Source: Pseudomonas tolaasii NCPPB 2192 (lineage in GTDB: Bacteria; Pseudomonadota; Gammaproteobacteria; Pseudomonadales; Pseudomonadaceae). Taken from it: a stretch of 64,000 bases of DNA. Under the pieces are notes generated by a model. That model did no database searches, had not been told where the DNA came from, and worked only from the letters and a program-made list of their open reading frames with translations. The position numbers were made by a program, and so were the translations under genes. The stretch covers positions 3,348,001 to 3,412,000 of the forward strand of contig NZ_PHHD01000001.1 of assembly GCF_002813445.1 (NCBI RefSeq). Reading direction: 5' to 3'. Positions 43,932 through 52,439 of this stretch are shown here, piece after piece (position 1 is the first letter of the stretch; every line of letters starts with the position of its first letter).

Positions 43932-44471
43932 TTACTTTTTCAGGTCTTCGGCCCCCTGCAACGGCTCATCGCCCAGAAGCAAATCCTTGTCGTGGCTGAC
44001 CTGTTCTTCTTCGAACATCCGCCAGGTGCGGTCGCCTTCGACGCCAAGCAATTCTACAAAACGCCGGCCTTCGACCTTGTCGGTGACCTGGCCGATGTAG
44101 CGGCCAGGCTCGCTGTCGCTGCGCGCCAGGCTGATCTTGCGATCCTTGCCCGGCTGGGTCGGGGAAATCAGGTTCAGTTCCAGGGTTTTCGGGTTGCTGT
44201 AGCCCGTGAGGTTCACCTCGACCTCGCCGGTCAGCTCGTCCAAATGCACCTTGGCGCGCAGTTGCAGGGTCTGCGCCAGCCGTTCGCGGTCAAGGGAACG
44301 GTTGATGCCCTTGCCGGCCTCGTAGTAGTTGTCATTGACCAGGTTGTCCGGGTTGTTTACCGCGATGGTCACCATGGACAGGGTCAGGGTCACCGAGCAG
44401 GCCAGGATTGCGATGATGATCCAGGGCCAGAGGTGTTTGTACCAGGGGCTTGCGGCGGTGGCTGCGGGCAT
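43932..44471 (-). CDS. ccoH: cbb3 oxidase assembly protein CcoH (FixH)
   Basis: 179-residue membrane-anchored protein that stabilises the assembling cbb3 complex. The ATG at 44471 has AAGAGAG upstream and places a single membrane helix near the N-terminus (WPWIIIAILACSVTLTLSMVTIAV). The periplasmic FixH domain starts NPDNLVNDNYYEAGKGINRSLDRE. The frame is open 27 codons further upstream into the end of ccoG, but the family start is here. Gap to ccoG is 16 bp. Confidence 0.93.
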   Translation of the reverse strand: MPAATAASPWYKHLWPWIIIAILACSVTLTLSMVTIAVNNPDNLVNDNYYEAGKGINRSLDRERLAQTLQLRAKVHLDELTGEVEVNLTGYSNPKTLELNLISPTQPGKDRKISLARSDSEPGRYIGQVTDKVEGRRFVELLGVEGDRTWRMFEEEQVSHDKDLLLGDEPLQGAEDLKK

Positions 44472-44487
44472 TGTCTGCTCTCTTGAA

Positions 44488-45891
44488 TTAACGGACTTGG
44501 GGGCCGATAAATCGGCTCTTGGCTTCAATGTGAACGCTGGCGTCATCGGCATCGGTGAGGATGAATTTCACCTCATTGGTGCTCGACGGCAATTGCTCCG
44601 GCGCGCTCGACAGTTCCACCGGCATGCTGACGATATCACCGGCGGCCACCTTGATTTCGCGGCGGCCTTGCAGTTTGAGGTCCGGCAGGCCGGCGGCGTC
44701 GAGCACGTAAGTGTGGTCGCGCTGGTCCTTGTTCATGATCTTCAGGCTGTAGACGTTTTCGATGCGGCCTTCGGCGTTTTCGCGGTACAGCACGCGGTCT
44801 TTGCTGACGTCGAACCCCACCAGCGAGCGCATGAAAAATGCCGCGACCAGCAAGCTGATCATCGCCAGCAGCACCAGCGCGTAACCGATCAGGCGCGGGC
44901 GCAGCTTGTGGGTTTTTTGCCCGGACAAATTGTGCTCGGTGGTGTAGCTGATCAGGCCTCGCGGGTACTCCATCTTGTCCATGATGTTGTCGCAGGCGTC
45001 GATGCACGCGGCGCAGCCGATGCACTCGATTTGCAGGCCGTCGCGGATGTCGATGCCGGTGGGGCAGACCTGCACACACATCGTGCAGTCGATGCAGTCG
45101 CCCAGGCCCTGGGCCTTGTAGTCGGTGCCCTTTTTACGCGGCCCGCGCAGTTCGCCGCGGCGCGGGTCGTAGGACACGATCAGGGTGTCCTTGTCGAACA
45201 TCACGCTCTGGAAGCGCGCATACGGGCACATGTAGATGCACACCTGTTCGCGCAGCCAGCCGGCGTTGCCGTAAGTGGCGAGGGTGAAGAACCCCACCCA
45301 GAAATACGACCAGCCATCGGCCTGGCCGGTGAAGAAGTCGAACACCAGTTCGCGGATCGGCGAGAAGTAACCGACGAAGGTCATGCCGGTCACAAAGCCG
45401 ATCAACAGCCACAGCGTGTGTTTGCTGAATTTGCGCAGGAATTTGTTGGCGCCCATGGGGGCCTTGTCGAGCTTGATGCGTTGGTTACGGTCACCTTCGG
45501 TGATTTTTTCACACCACATGAAGATCCACGTCCACACGCTTTGCGGGCAGGTATAACCGCACCACACGCGGCCGGCGTACACGGTGATGAAGAACAGGCC
45601 GAACGCGGCGACGATGAGAATGCCCGAGAGCAGGATGAAATCCTGAGGCCAGAAGGTCGCGCCAAAAATGAAGAATTTGCGCTCCGGCAGGTTCCACCAC
45701 ACAGCCTGGTGGCCACCCCAGTTCAGCCACACGGTGCCGAAGTAGAGCAGGAACAAACCGGCGCCGCCGAGCATGCGCAAGTTGCGGAACAGGCCGGTGA
45801 AGGCGCGGGTGTAGATCTTTTCGCGCGAGGCGTAGAGGTCGACGGTTTTGGCAGGCGGGGTAACGTCATGTACCGGTATTTGGTCGCTCAT
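44488..45891 (-). CDS. ccoG: cbb3 oxidase accessory ferredoxin-type protein CcoG
   Basis: Membrane protein (467 residues) with polyferredoxin features; homologues reduce Cu(II) for cbb3 assembly. The cytoplasmic N-terminus is followed by several membrane helices. CGYTCPQSVW sits in the middle, then two 4Fe-4S motifs: CIDCTMCVQVCPTGIDIRDG and CIGCAACIDACD. A C-terminal immunoglobulin-like periplasmic domain covers about 350-467. Two adjacent ATG codons (45891 and 45894) are possible starts. It is the first gene of the assembly operon; an ANR-like box lies 120 bp upstream. Confidence 0.94.
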   Translation of the reverse strand: MSDQIPVHDVTPPAKTVDLYASREKIYTRAFTGLFRNLRMLGGAGLFLLYFGTVWLNWGGHQAVWWNLPERKFFIFGATFWPQDFILLSGILIVAAFGLFFITVYAGRVWCGYTCPQSVWTWIFMWCEKITEGDRNQRIKLDKAPMGANKFLRKFSKHTLWLLIGFVTGMTFVGYFSPIRELVFDFFTGQADGWSYFWVGFFTLATYGNAGWLREQVCIYMCPYARFQSVMFDKDTLIVSYDPRRGELRGPRKKGTDYKAQGLGDCIDCTMCVQVCPTGIDIRDGLQIECIGCAACIDACDNIMDKMEYPRGLISYTTEHNLSGQKTHKLRPRLIGYALVLLAMISLLVAAFFMRSLVGFDVSKDRVLYRENAEGRIENVYSLKIMNKDQRDHTYVLDAAGLPDLKLQGRREIKVAAGDIVSMPVELSSAPEQLPSSTNEVKFILTDADDASVHIEAKSRFIGPQVR

Positions 45892-46010
45892 CATTGCATC
45901 CCACGGCGGTGGAGATTTGCCTCGGCCAGTACGTGCCAACCGGGGTCGAAACAGGCTGTTGCAGTGGCGTTATGATACGCCTGCGTTGCTGCCGATCGGG
46001 GGCGACCTGC

Positions 46011-46024
46011 ATGATCTGGATCAA
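46011..46024. promoter_or_regulatory. ANR-like box upstream of ccoG
   Basis: ATGAT-CTGG-ATCAA matches nine of ten consensus bases of TTGAT-N4-ATCAA. It stands 120 bp before ccoG in the 273-bp gap after ccoP1, giving the assembly genes their own low-oxygen control. Confidence 0.65.
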
Positions 46025-46071
46025 TGGACCTGGCAGTTTGACTAGCCCGATCGTGAAAGCGAAGGAGATCC

Positions 46072-46165
46072 AATGTGGGAGCGGGCTTGCCCGCGATTAG
46101 GGTGTATCAGTCACAAATAAGTTGACTGATACACCGCTATTCGCGGGCAAGCCCGCTCCCACATT
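46072..46165. repeat. REP pair abutting ccoP1
   Basis: AATGTGGGAGCGGGCTTGCCCGCGA and its inverse TCGCGGGCAAGCCCGCTCCCACATT. The right arm reaches the first base of the ccoP1 stop codon. It lies between ccoP1 and ccoG. Confidence 0.9.
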
Positions 46166-47142
46166 TACTGCTCTTCAGCTTTTTTGTCCCCATGGGACAA
46201 GCTGTAAACATACGCCGCCAGCAAGTGCACCTTGTCGTTGCCCTGCAATTGTTCCTGTGCAGGCATCTGGCCCTGGCGGCCATAACGGATGGTTTGTTGC
46301 AGTTGGGCGAAGCTCGAGCCGTAGATGAAGGCGCCCGGGTGGGTCAGATCGGGCGCGCCCATGGCCGGGGTGCCTTTACCGGCCGGGCCGTGGCAGGCCA
46401 CGCAGTTGGCGGCGAAGAGTTTCGCGCCATTGGCCACGTCGGCCTTGGCGCCTTCCGGCAGTTTGCGGCCATCGAGGTTGGTCACCACAAAACCGGCCAC
46501 GTCTGCCACGCCTTGCTCGCCAATGACCTCGGCCCAGGCCGGCATCACCGCGTGGCGGCCTTTCATGATGGTTTCCTTGATGGTGGCCGGCTCGCCGCCC
46601 CAGCGCCAGTCGGCGTCGGTCAGGTTAGGGAAGCCGTATGCGCCCTTGGCGTCGGAGCCGTGGCACACCGAGCAGTTGGACGCAAACAGGCGGCCGCCCA
46701 TTTTCAAGGCTTGCGGGTCCTTGGCCACTTCTTCAATCGGCATCGAGGCGAATTTGGCGAAGATCGGCCCGAACTTGGCGTCCGAGCGGGCCATTTCCTT
46801 TTCCCATTCGTGCACGCCGGTCCAGCCGGTCTGGCCGTTGGCGAAAGGGGTTTGCTTGTCGTTGTCGAGGTAGTTGTAGCCGGGCAGCAGGCCTTTCCAG
46901 TTGCCCAGGCCGGGGTACAGCGCCAGGTAACCGAGGGCGAAGATAATGGTGCCGACAAACAGCATGAACCACCATTTGGGCAGCGGGTTGTCGTATTCCT
47001 CGATGCCGTCGAACGAGTGGCCGACGGTCTCGTCCGTTTGCTCGCTGCGCTGGCCCCGGCGGGTCGACAACAGCAGCCAGGTCAGGGCGAAGATGGTACC
47101 CAGACTGAGGACTGTGACGTACAGACTCCAGAACGTAGTCAT
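46165..47142 (-). CDS. ccoP: cbb3 oxidase subunit III, dihaem cytochrome c (copy 1)
   Basis: Membrane-anchored dihaem cytochrome c (325 residues) that takes electrons from soluble cytochromes for cbb3 oxidase. The N-terminal membrane helix is followed by FDGIEEYDNPLPKWW and a second helix (FMLFVGTIIFALGYLALY). Two haem c motifs are CSVCHGSDAKG and CVACHGPAGKG, and GRHAVMPAW has a likely axial Met. Compared with copy 2 it has an extra stretch of about 14 residues (YNYLDNDKQTPFANGQTG region). The start overlaps the ccoQ stop in ATGA. Confidence 0.95.
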   Translation of the reverse strand: MTTFWSLYVTVLSLGTIFALTWLLLSTRRGQRSEQTDETVGHSFDGIEEYDNPLPKWWFMLFVGTIIFALGYLALYPGLGNWKGLLPGYNYLDNDKQTPFANGQTGWTGVHEWEKEMARSDAKFGPIFAKFASMPIEEVAKDPQALKMGGRLFASNCSVCHGSDAKGAYGFPNLTDADWRWGGEPATIKETIMKGRHAVMPAWAEVIGEQGVADVAGFVVTNLDGRKLPEGAKADVANGAKLFAANCVACHGPAGKGTPAMGAPDLTHPGAFIYGSSFAQLQQTIRYGRQGQMPAQEQLQGNDKVHLLAAYVYSLSHGDKKAEEQ

Positions 47143-47324
47143 TCTTTGTTACTCCTAGAAGCTTGCTCGACGTGCTTGATGGCTTCGGGATCATCCGCAA
47201 AGGGCAGCATGGTTGCGTCGTCAAACTCCGACTTGCGCTTGGGGCTGAACACCCACAACGCCAGGCCGACAAAGGCCACCATCACCACAACGGTGCCCAG
47301 GCCTCGAATCATCCCTATATCCAT
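47139..47324 (-). CDS. ccoQ: cbb3 oxidase small subunit CcoQ (copy 1)
   Basis: 61-residue single-span protein from the ATG at 47324 (MDIGMIRGLGTVVVMVAFVGLALWVFSPKRK). It stabilises the oxidase complex. GGTGA precedes this start; an in-frame GTG three codons upstream has none. The stop overlaps the ccoP start, and the ccoO stop is 5 bp upstream, so the operon is tightly packed. Confidence 0.92.
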   Translation of the reverse strand: MDIGMIRGLGTVVVMVAFVGLALWVFSPKRKSEFDDATMLPFADDPEAIKHVEQASRSNKE

Positions 47325-47329
47325 GAAGA

Positions 47330-47938
47330 TCACCGTTTGCTTTTGATGAGGGTGCCCAGGCCTTGCAGGTAGGCCACCAATGCGTCCATTTCGGTCTTGC
47401 CCTTCACGGCAGCGGCCGCACCGGCGATGTCTTCGTCGGTATAGGGCACACCCAGGCTACGCAGGACTTCAAGTTTCTTCGCGGTGTCCTTGCCGTCGAG
47501 CTTGTTTTCCACGAGGAACGGGTAGGCCGGCATTTTTGATTCGGGCACCACGTTGCGCGGGTTGTAGAGGTGCGCACGCTGCCAGTCATCGGAGTAACGC
47601 CCGCCCACACGGGCCAGGTCCGGGCCGGTGCGTTTGGAGCCCCACAGGAACGGGTGGTCCCACACGCTTTCACCGGCGACCGAGTAGTGGCCATAGCGTT
47701 CGGTTTCGGCGCGGAACGGGCGGATCATCTGCGAGTGGCAACCCACGCAGCCGTTGGCGATATAGACGTCACGGCCCTCGACTTCTAGGGCGGTGCGCGG
47801 CTTCATGCCTTCGACCGGCTTGTTGGTCACGTCCTGGAAAAACAGCGGAACGATTTGGGTCAGGCCACCGATGCTGACGGCGATGACCATGAAGAAGGCC
47901 AGCAGGCCAATATTCTTCTCGACGACTTCATGCTTCAT
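47330..47938 (-). CDS. ccoO: cbb3 oxidase subunit II, monohaem cytochrome c (copy 1)
   Basis: 202-residue membrane-anchored cytochrome c. The N-terminal helix is NIGLLAFFMVIAVSIGGLTQIVPLFF; the single haem motif is CVGCHSQMIRPF, and the axial Met is probably in ESKMPAYPF. It relays electrons from CcoP to CcoN. ATG at 47938 overlaps the ccoN stop (ATGA), indicating coupling. Confidence 0.95.
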   Translation of the reverse strand: MKHEVVEKNIGLLAFFMVIAVSIGGLTQIVPLFFQDVTNKPVEGMKPRTALEVEGRDVYIANGCVGCHSQMIRPFRAETERYGHYSVAGESVWDHPFLWGSKRTGPDLARVGGRYSDDWQRAHLYNPRNVVPESKMPAYPFLVENKLDGKDTAKKLEVLRSLGVPYTDEDIAGAAAAVKGKTEMDALVAYLQGLGTLIKSKR

Positions 47939-49380
47939 CAGTGAGCTCCCACAACGGCGATCTTGGCGGCGGCTTCGGCTTCTTCCGGGTTGGCGGCACG
48001 CACGGTGCGCCACACGTTGTAGGCCATCAGGAACATGCCGCTGGCAAAGAATGCACCGCCCAGGGCGCGCACGATGTAGCCCGGGTGGCTGGCTTGCAGC
48101 GCTTCGACGAAGGAGTAAGTCAGCGTGCCGTCATCGTTGATCGCACGCCACATCAGGCCCTGGGTGATGCCGTTGACCCACATCGAGGCGATGTAGAGCA
48201 CGGTGCCGATGGTGGCCAGCCAGAAGTGCGCGTTGATCAGCCCGACGCTGTGCATCTGCACGCGGCCGTAGAGCTTGGGAATCATGTGGTACAGCGCGCC
48301 GATGGAGATCATCGCCACCCAGCCCAGCGCGCCGGCGTGTACGTGGCCGATGGTCCAGTCGGTGTAGTGGGACAGCGAGTTGACCGTCTTGATGGCCATC
48401 ATCGGGCCTTCGAAGGTCGACATGCCGTAGAACGCCAGCGACACCACGAGGAAACGCAAAATCGGGTCGGTGCGCAATTTATGCCAGGCACCCGACAGGG
48501 TCATCATGCCGTTGATCATGCCGCCCCAGCTCGGCGCCAGCAGGATGATCGACATCGCCATGCCCAGCGACTGGGCCCAGTCCGGCAATGCGGTGTAGTG
48601 CAGGTGGTGCGGGCCCGCCCAGATGTACAGGGTGATCAGTGCCCAGAAGTGCACGATGGACAGGCGATAGGAGTAGATCGGGCGTTCGGCCTGTTTCGGC
48701 ACGAAGTAGTACATCATTCCCAGGAAGCCGGTGGTGAGGAAGAACCCCACGGCGTTGTGGCCGTACCACCACTGGATCATCGCGTCCGTCGCGCCGGCGT
48801 AGGCCGAGTAGGACTTGAACCAGCTCACCGGCAGCGAGGCGTGGTTGACGATGTGCAGCATCGCCGTCACCAGAATGAAGGCACCGTAGAACCAGTTGCC
48901 CACATAAATATGCTTGGTCTTGCGCTTGACGATGGTGCCGAAGAACACCACGGCGTAAGTCACCCAGACGATGGCCAGCAAAATGGCGATCGGCCATTCC
49001 AGCTCGGCGTATTCCTTGGTGGTGGTGTAACCCAGCGGCAGGGTGATGATGGCGCCGAGGATCACGGCTTGCCAGCCCCAGAAGGTGAAGGCGGCGAGGC
49101 CGTCGGAGATCAGTCGCGTCTGGCAGGTTCGCTGCACGACATAGTAGGAGGTGGCAAACAATGCACATCCGCCGAAGGCGAAAATCACCAGGTTGGTGTG
49201 CAGCGGGCGCAGGCGACCGAAGGTCGTCCATGGCAAACCGAAATTCAATTCCGGCCAAACCAGTTGCGAGGCGATGAACACCCCGAGCCCCATGCCAAGG
49301 ATCCCCCAGACCACCGTCATGATGGCGAACTGGCGGACGACCTTATAGTTATAAGCAGTCGGACTGATTGCTGTGCTCAT
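47938..49380 (-). CDS. ccoN: cbb3 oxidase catalytic subunit I (copy 1)
   Basis: Twelve-helix catalytic subunit (480 residues) with low-spin haem b and the haem b3–CuB site where oxygen is reduced. Conserved histidine contexts are LHTNLVIFAFGG (low-spin haem), WWYGHNAVGFFLT and WAGPHHLHYTALPDW (CuB and Tyr region), and DWTIGHVHAGALGWV near the end. The ATG at 49380 starts MSTAISPTAYNYKVVRQF; the frame is open farther upstream, but GGAACC lies before this start. It is the first gene of operon 1, which is nearest the assembly genes. Only a degenerate ANR box is present, consistent with a mostly constitutive oxidase. Confidence 0.96.
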   Translation of the reverse strand: MSTAISPTAYNYKVVRQFAIMTVVWGILGMGLGVFIASQLVWPELNFGLPWTTFGRLRPLHTNLVIFAFGGCALFATSYYVVQRTCQTRLISDGLAAFTFWGWQAVILGAIITLPLGYTTTKEYAELEWPIAILLAIVWVTYAVVFFGTIVKRKTKHIYVGNWFYGAFILVTAMLHIVNHASLPVSWFKSYSAYAGATDAMIQWWYGHNAVGFFLTTGFLGMMYYFVPKQAERPIYSYRLSIVHFWALITLYIWAGPHHLHYTALPDWAQSLGMAMSIILLAPSWGGMINGMMTLSGAWHKLRTDPILRFLVVSLAFYGMSTFEGPMMAIKTVNSLSHYTDWTIGHVHAGALGWVAMISIGALYHMIPKLYGRVQMHSVGLINAHFWLATIGTVLYIASMWVNGITQGLMWRAINDDGTLTYSFVEALQASHPGYIVRALGGAFFASGMFLMAYNVWRTVRAANPEEAEAAAKIAVVGAH

Positions 49381-49875
49381 TCTAAGGTTCCACGGTTTAG
49401 GTTTTTTTATAGGTAAAATCGGCCGCAAGTATGTAGAAACCGAGGGGCCATTGCAACGCAATGACTGACCTGTATCAATGCGTTCCACGCCAGATTCTGC
49501 GCCCTTTCCATGTTTTGCGTAGGGACAAAATCCAAAATGGAAAGCTGATCAAGTAGACAGGAATTTTTGCGGTTCGGGAAGACTTGTAACTTGGTGTGTG
49601 TAAACACGCTGTGCGGATGACAAGGGGTCAGTGGCATGACAGCCGGTCACTGCCAGCCTTTGCGCCTGTCATCGAGCAGAAATGTTCAACCCATCGAGTG
49701 CAAATCGGCCGTCGACCGGTCAATACCGATCCACTGTGGGAACAAGCGTAGACCCGAATGGCAGGAGGGGAAAGTTGAGGGCGGGAAGGGTGCGACAACA
49801 GGTCGCGCGGTGACGTCGTCAAGCATTCGGGTCAGTTGAGGTGTGAAGCAGGGAGGGGTGTCGCAGGCGCGCCGG
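49381..49875. other. 495-bp intergenic region between ccoN1 and vapC
   Basis: This holds the ccoN1 promoter (leftward) and the 3' flank of the toxin–antitoxin pair. A degenerate ANR-like site lies at 49465-49478, read leftward as TTGAT-ACAG-GTCAG (eight of ten). No gene, REP pair or RNA is recognised in the remainder; short open frames there look random. Confidence 0.5.
49465..49478. promoter_or_regulatory. Degenerate ANR-like box upstream of ccoN1
   Basis: Read toward ccoN1 it is TTGAT-ACAG-GTCAG: the first half-site is perfect, the second has three of five bases. It is 85 bp from the start. It could give weak ANR response. Confidence 0.4.
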
Positions 49876-50286
49876 TCATTCCTCCCAGGGATTGATCACG
49901 TTGACGCCGCTGAATATGAAATCGCTGACGTTGCGTGTGACTACCGTGAACCCGTGCACCAAAGCGGTCGCGGCGATCAGGGCGTCACTTTCGTTGGCCT
50001 TGTCGGGAACATGCAGGTGGGCACACCGCAGCGCGACGGCGGCGTCGACTGGCAAAATCCTGGCATCGAACGCGGGCATCACATGACGCTTGAGCCAGGT
50101 GCGTAACACCTTGCCCTGAGCCGCATCGCGGCGCTCAATGCGCAGCACCCCGGTCTCAAGCTCTTTGAGTGTAATTGCCGAGATGAACAGACGCGCAGCG
50201 ATGACGCTTTTGGCCCAGGCGACGACGTTCGCGTTTGCCTGGGGTTTACGCAGCTCGGAAATAACATTGGTGTCGAGTAGATACAT
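49876..50286 (-). CDS. vapC: VapC-type PIN-domain toxin
   Basis: 136-residue PIN-domain ribonuclease, the toxin of a type II pair; VapC proteins usually cut tRNA or rRNA. The acidic catalytic residues are visible in MYLLDTNVISELRKP (D6), in ITLKELETGV, and in NESDALIAATALVHG (E and D), with a final VTRNVSDF. ATG at 50286 overlaps the antitoxin stop in ATGA. All catalytic acids are present, so the toxin should be active. It lies between the two cbb3 operons. Confidence 0.9.
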   Translation of the reverse strand: MYLLDTNVISELRKPQANANVVAWAKSVIAARLFISAITLKELETGVLRIERRDAAQGKVLRTWLKRHVMPAFDARILPVDAAVALRCAHLHVPDKANESDALIAATALVHGFTVVTRNVSDFIFSGVNVINPWEE

Positions 50287-50540
50287 CAAGAGAGGTCCAC
50301 GGGGCGATGAGTGATCACGGCGCGTTCGGTTTCGAGTTCGATATCGGCAGCGTCCGGCATGACCAGCAAGTCAACGATGTCGGCGTTCAGGCCGGTCAAT
50401 TTCTGGTAGTCCTCAATGCTTAGCAGCACATGGGCGGGTTTGCCGCGGTCGGTAATAAAAACCGGCCCCTGGCGGGTGGCTTTTTTGGCACCGCTTGTGT
50501 CCTGGTTGAATTCACGGCTGGAAATGGTGGTGATGGTCAT
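50286..50540 (-). CDS. Phd/YefM-family antitoxin
   Basis: 84-residue antitoxin that binds the toxin and represses its own promoter. The N-terminal DNA-binding Phd fold is MTITTISSREFNQDTSGAKKATRQGPVFITDRGKPAHVLLSIEDYQKL. The C-terminal segment (DAADIELETERAVITHRPVDLS) is the likely toxin-binding part. It precedes vapC with a 4-bp overlap, the usual antitoxin-first order. The Phd antitoxin–PIN toxin combination is common. Confidence 0.9.
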   Translation of the reverse strand: MTITTISSREFNQDTSGAKKATRQGPVFITDRGKPAHVLLSIEDYQKLTGLNADIVDLLVMPDAADIELETERAVITHRPVDLS

Positions 50541-50631
50541 GGGAGTGATCCCCTCATCAGTTTGAATGTAGTGACGTTACTACTTCGCTGGCGCGGGGGG
50601 CAAGGACGGGGGAACGAGCGGTCATCGCTTA

Positions 50632-50668
50632 CAAAAAAAGCCCCGCCAGTGGTCACTGAGCGGGGCTT
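50632..50668 (-). terminator. Terminator of the second cco operon
   Basis: Read leftward: AAGCCCCGCTCAGTGACCACTGGCGGGGCTTTTTTT, a GC stem (GCCCCGC/GCGGGGC) with an A/T-flanked T run. It lies 17 bp after ccoP2 and separates it from the toxin–antitoxin pair. Confidence 0.88.
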
Positions 50669-50684
50669 GATGGTTGAAGGCGGT

Positions 50685-51620
50685 TCAGCGTTCTTCCGCC
50701 TTGGTGTCTCCATGAGACAGGCTGTACACGTAAGCCGCCAGCAGGTGCACCTTGTCGTTGCCTTGCAGCACCTCCTGCGCGGGCATCTGACCCTGGCGGC
50801 CGTGGCGAATGGTTTGCTGCAGCTGCGCAAGGCTGGTGCCGTAGATGAACCCGGCGGGCTCAGTCAGGTTCGGCGCGCCCATGGCTTCCACGCCGTGGCC
50901 TTGCGGGCCGTGGCACGCCACGCAGGTTGTGTTGAATGCGGCCTGGCCAGCGGCAAGGTCGGCCGTGCTGTCGGCGGGTAATGGCAATTTGGCCAGATCG
51001 TGACGCACGTACGCTGCGACGTTTTTCACTCCGTCTTCGCCCAGCACTTCACCCCAGGCAGGCATCGCCGCGTGGCGGCCGTTCATGATCGTCGCCTTGA
51101 TCGCCTCGGCTGAACCGCCCCAGCGCCACAGGTTATCGGCCAGGTTCGGGAAGCCATACGCGCCCTTGGCATCCGAGCCGTGGCACACCGCGCAGTTGGA
51201 GGCGAACAGGCGGCCGCCCATTTTCAGCGCCTGCGGGTCTTTGGCGACTTCTTCCACCGGCATGGCCGAGAATTTGGCGAAGATCGGTCCGAACTTGGCG
51301 TCGGCCCTGGCCATTTCCTTGTCCCATTCCTTGGTCTGGGTCCAGCCGTCTTCATAACCCGGCAGCACACCTTTCCAGTTGCCCAGGCCCGGGTAGAGGA
51401 TCAGGTAGCCGACCGCAAACACCAGGGTGCCGGCGAACAGCATGAACCACCACTGGGGCAGCGGGTTGTCGTATTCCTCGATACCGTCGAAGGCGTGGCC
51501 CATGGTCTGGTCCACGCTGCCTTTGGTTTCGCCCTTGCGGGTGCCGACCAGCAGCCAGGTCAGGCCGATCAGGCTGCCGAGGGTCAGTACGCAGATCCAT
51601 GTACTCCAGAACAGGGTCAT
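50685..51620 (-). CDS. ccoP: cbb3 oxidase subunit III, dihaem cytochrome c (copy 2)
   Basis: 311-residue paralogue of CcoP1, with the same layout: membrane helix, FDGIEEYDNPLPQWW, second helix, and haem motifs CAVCHGSDAKG and CVACHGPQGHG. It lacks the segment of about 14 residues present in copy 1 after LLPGY, and the second-haem half is more divergent (LAKLPLPADSTADLAAGQ). ATGA overlap with ccoQ2. It ends at a strong terminator. Confidence 0.95.
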   Translation of the reverse strand: MTLFWSTWICVLTLGSLIGLTWLLVGTRKGETKGSVDQTMGHAFDGIEEYDNPLPQWWFMLFAGTLVFAVGYLILYPGLGNWKGVLPGYEDGWTQTKEWDKEMARADAKFGPIFAKFSAMPVEEVAKDPQALKMGGRLFASNCAVCHGSDAKGAYGFPNLADNLWRWGGSAEAIKATIMNGRHAAMPAWGEVLGEDGVKNVAAYVRHDLAKLPLPADSTADLAAGQAAFNTTCVACHGPQGHGVEAMGAPNLTEPAGFIYGTSLAQLQQTIRHGRQGQMPAQEVLQGNDKVHLLAAYVYSLSHGDTKAEER

Positions 51621-51817
51621 GGCTGGTTGCTCCTTGTTGCAGGCTCTTCTTGAGCGTCGGTTGGGGAAAGTTCATCGGCAAACGGCAGCAGGCGCGCCTG
51701 CTCGAATTCCGCGTTGCGCCGGTTGTTGAATACCCACAGCGACAGACCGATAAAGGCGATGGCAACCACCAGCGTGCCAAGGCCGCGGATGGTGCCTGCA
51801 TCGAATTCAAATCCCAT
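51617..51817 (-). CDS. ccoQ: cbb3 oxidase small subunit CcoQ (copy 2)
   Basis: 66-residue single-span protein: MGFEFDAGTIRGLGTLVVAIAFIGLSLWVFNNRRNAEF, then an acidic tail. It aligns with copy 1 through the IRGLGT and membrane part but diverges in the tail. Three bp separate it from ccoO2, and its stop overlaps the ccoP2 start. Confidence 0.92.
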   Translation of the reverse strand: MGFEFDAGTIRGLGTLVVAIAFIGLSLWVFNNRRNAEFEQARLLPFADELSPTDAQEEPATRSNQP

Positions 51818-51820
51818 GGC

Positions 51821-52429
51821 TCACCTCTTGCTCTTGATGGCAGTGCCGAGCACTTGCAGGTACGCCACCAGCGCGTCCATCTCGGTCTTGCCCTTGAGGC
51901 TAGCGACGGCGCCACTGATGTTGTCGTCGGTGTAGGGCACGCCGAGGGTGCGCATCACTTTCAATTTGGTCTCGGTGTGGCTGCTGTCGACCTGGGCGGT
52001 GACCAGCCATGGGTAGGCCGGCATTTTCGACTCGGGCACCACGTTGCGCGGGTTGTACAAGTGCGCGCGGTGCCAGTCGTCCGAGTAGCGGGCGCCGACG
52101 CGCGCCAGGTCCGGGCCGGTGCGCTTGGAACCCCACAGGAACGGGTGGTCCCACACGCTTTCGCCCGCTACCGAGTAATGGCCGTAGCGTTCGGTCTCGG
52201 CGCGGAACGGGCGGATCATCTGCGAGTGGCACTGTACGCAGCCTTCGCGGATATAGATGTCACGGCCCTCGAGTTGCAGCGCGGTGTAGGGCTTCATGCC
52301 TTCCACCGGCTTGTTGGTCACGTCCTGGAAGAACAGCGGGACGATCTGGGTCAGGCCGCCGATGCTCACGGCGAGCACCATGAGCAGCATCAGCAGGCCG
52401 ACGTTCTTTTCAATGGTTTCGTGTTTCAT
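51821..52429 (-). CDS. ccoO: cbb3 oxidase subunit II, monohaem cytochrome c (copy 2)
   Basis: 202 residues, nearly identical in layout to copy 1: an N-terminal helix (NVGLLMLLMVLAVSIGGLTQIVPLFF), haem motif CVQCHSQMIRPF, and ESKMPAYPWL. Of two adjacent ATG codons (52429, 52432) the inner one gives the better spacing to AGGAG and the same length as copy 1. It lies 10 bp after ccoN2. Confidence 0.95.
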   Translation of the reverse strand: MKHETIEKNVGLLMLLMVLAVSIGGLTQIVPLFFQDVTNKPVEGMKPYTALQLEGRDIYIREGCVQCHSQMIRPFRAETERYGHYSVAGESVWDHPFLWGSKRTGPDLARVGARYSDDWHRAHLYNPRNVVPESKMPAYPWLVTAQVDSSHTETKLKVMRTLGVPYTDDNISGAVASLKGKTEMDALVAYLQVLGTAIKSKR

Positions 52430-52439
52430 CATCGACTCC

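Noticed and set aside
49636..49839. Small + strand open frame in the ccoN1–vapC gap
   Set aside because: It has no ribosome-binding site and a low-complexity product, and it is not near a promoter. It is treated as chance.
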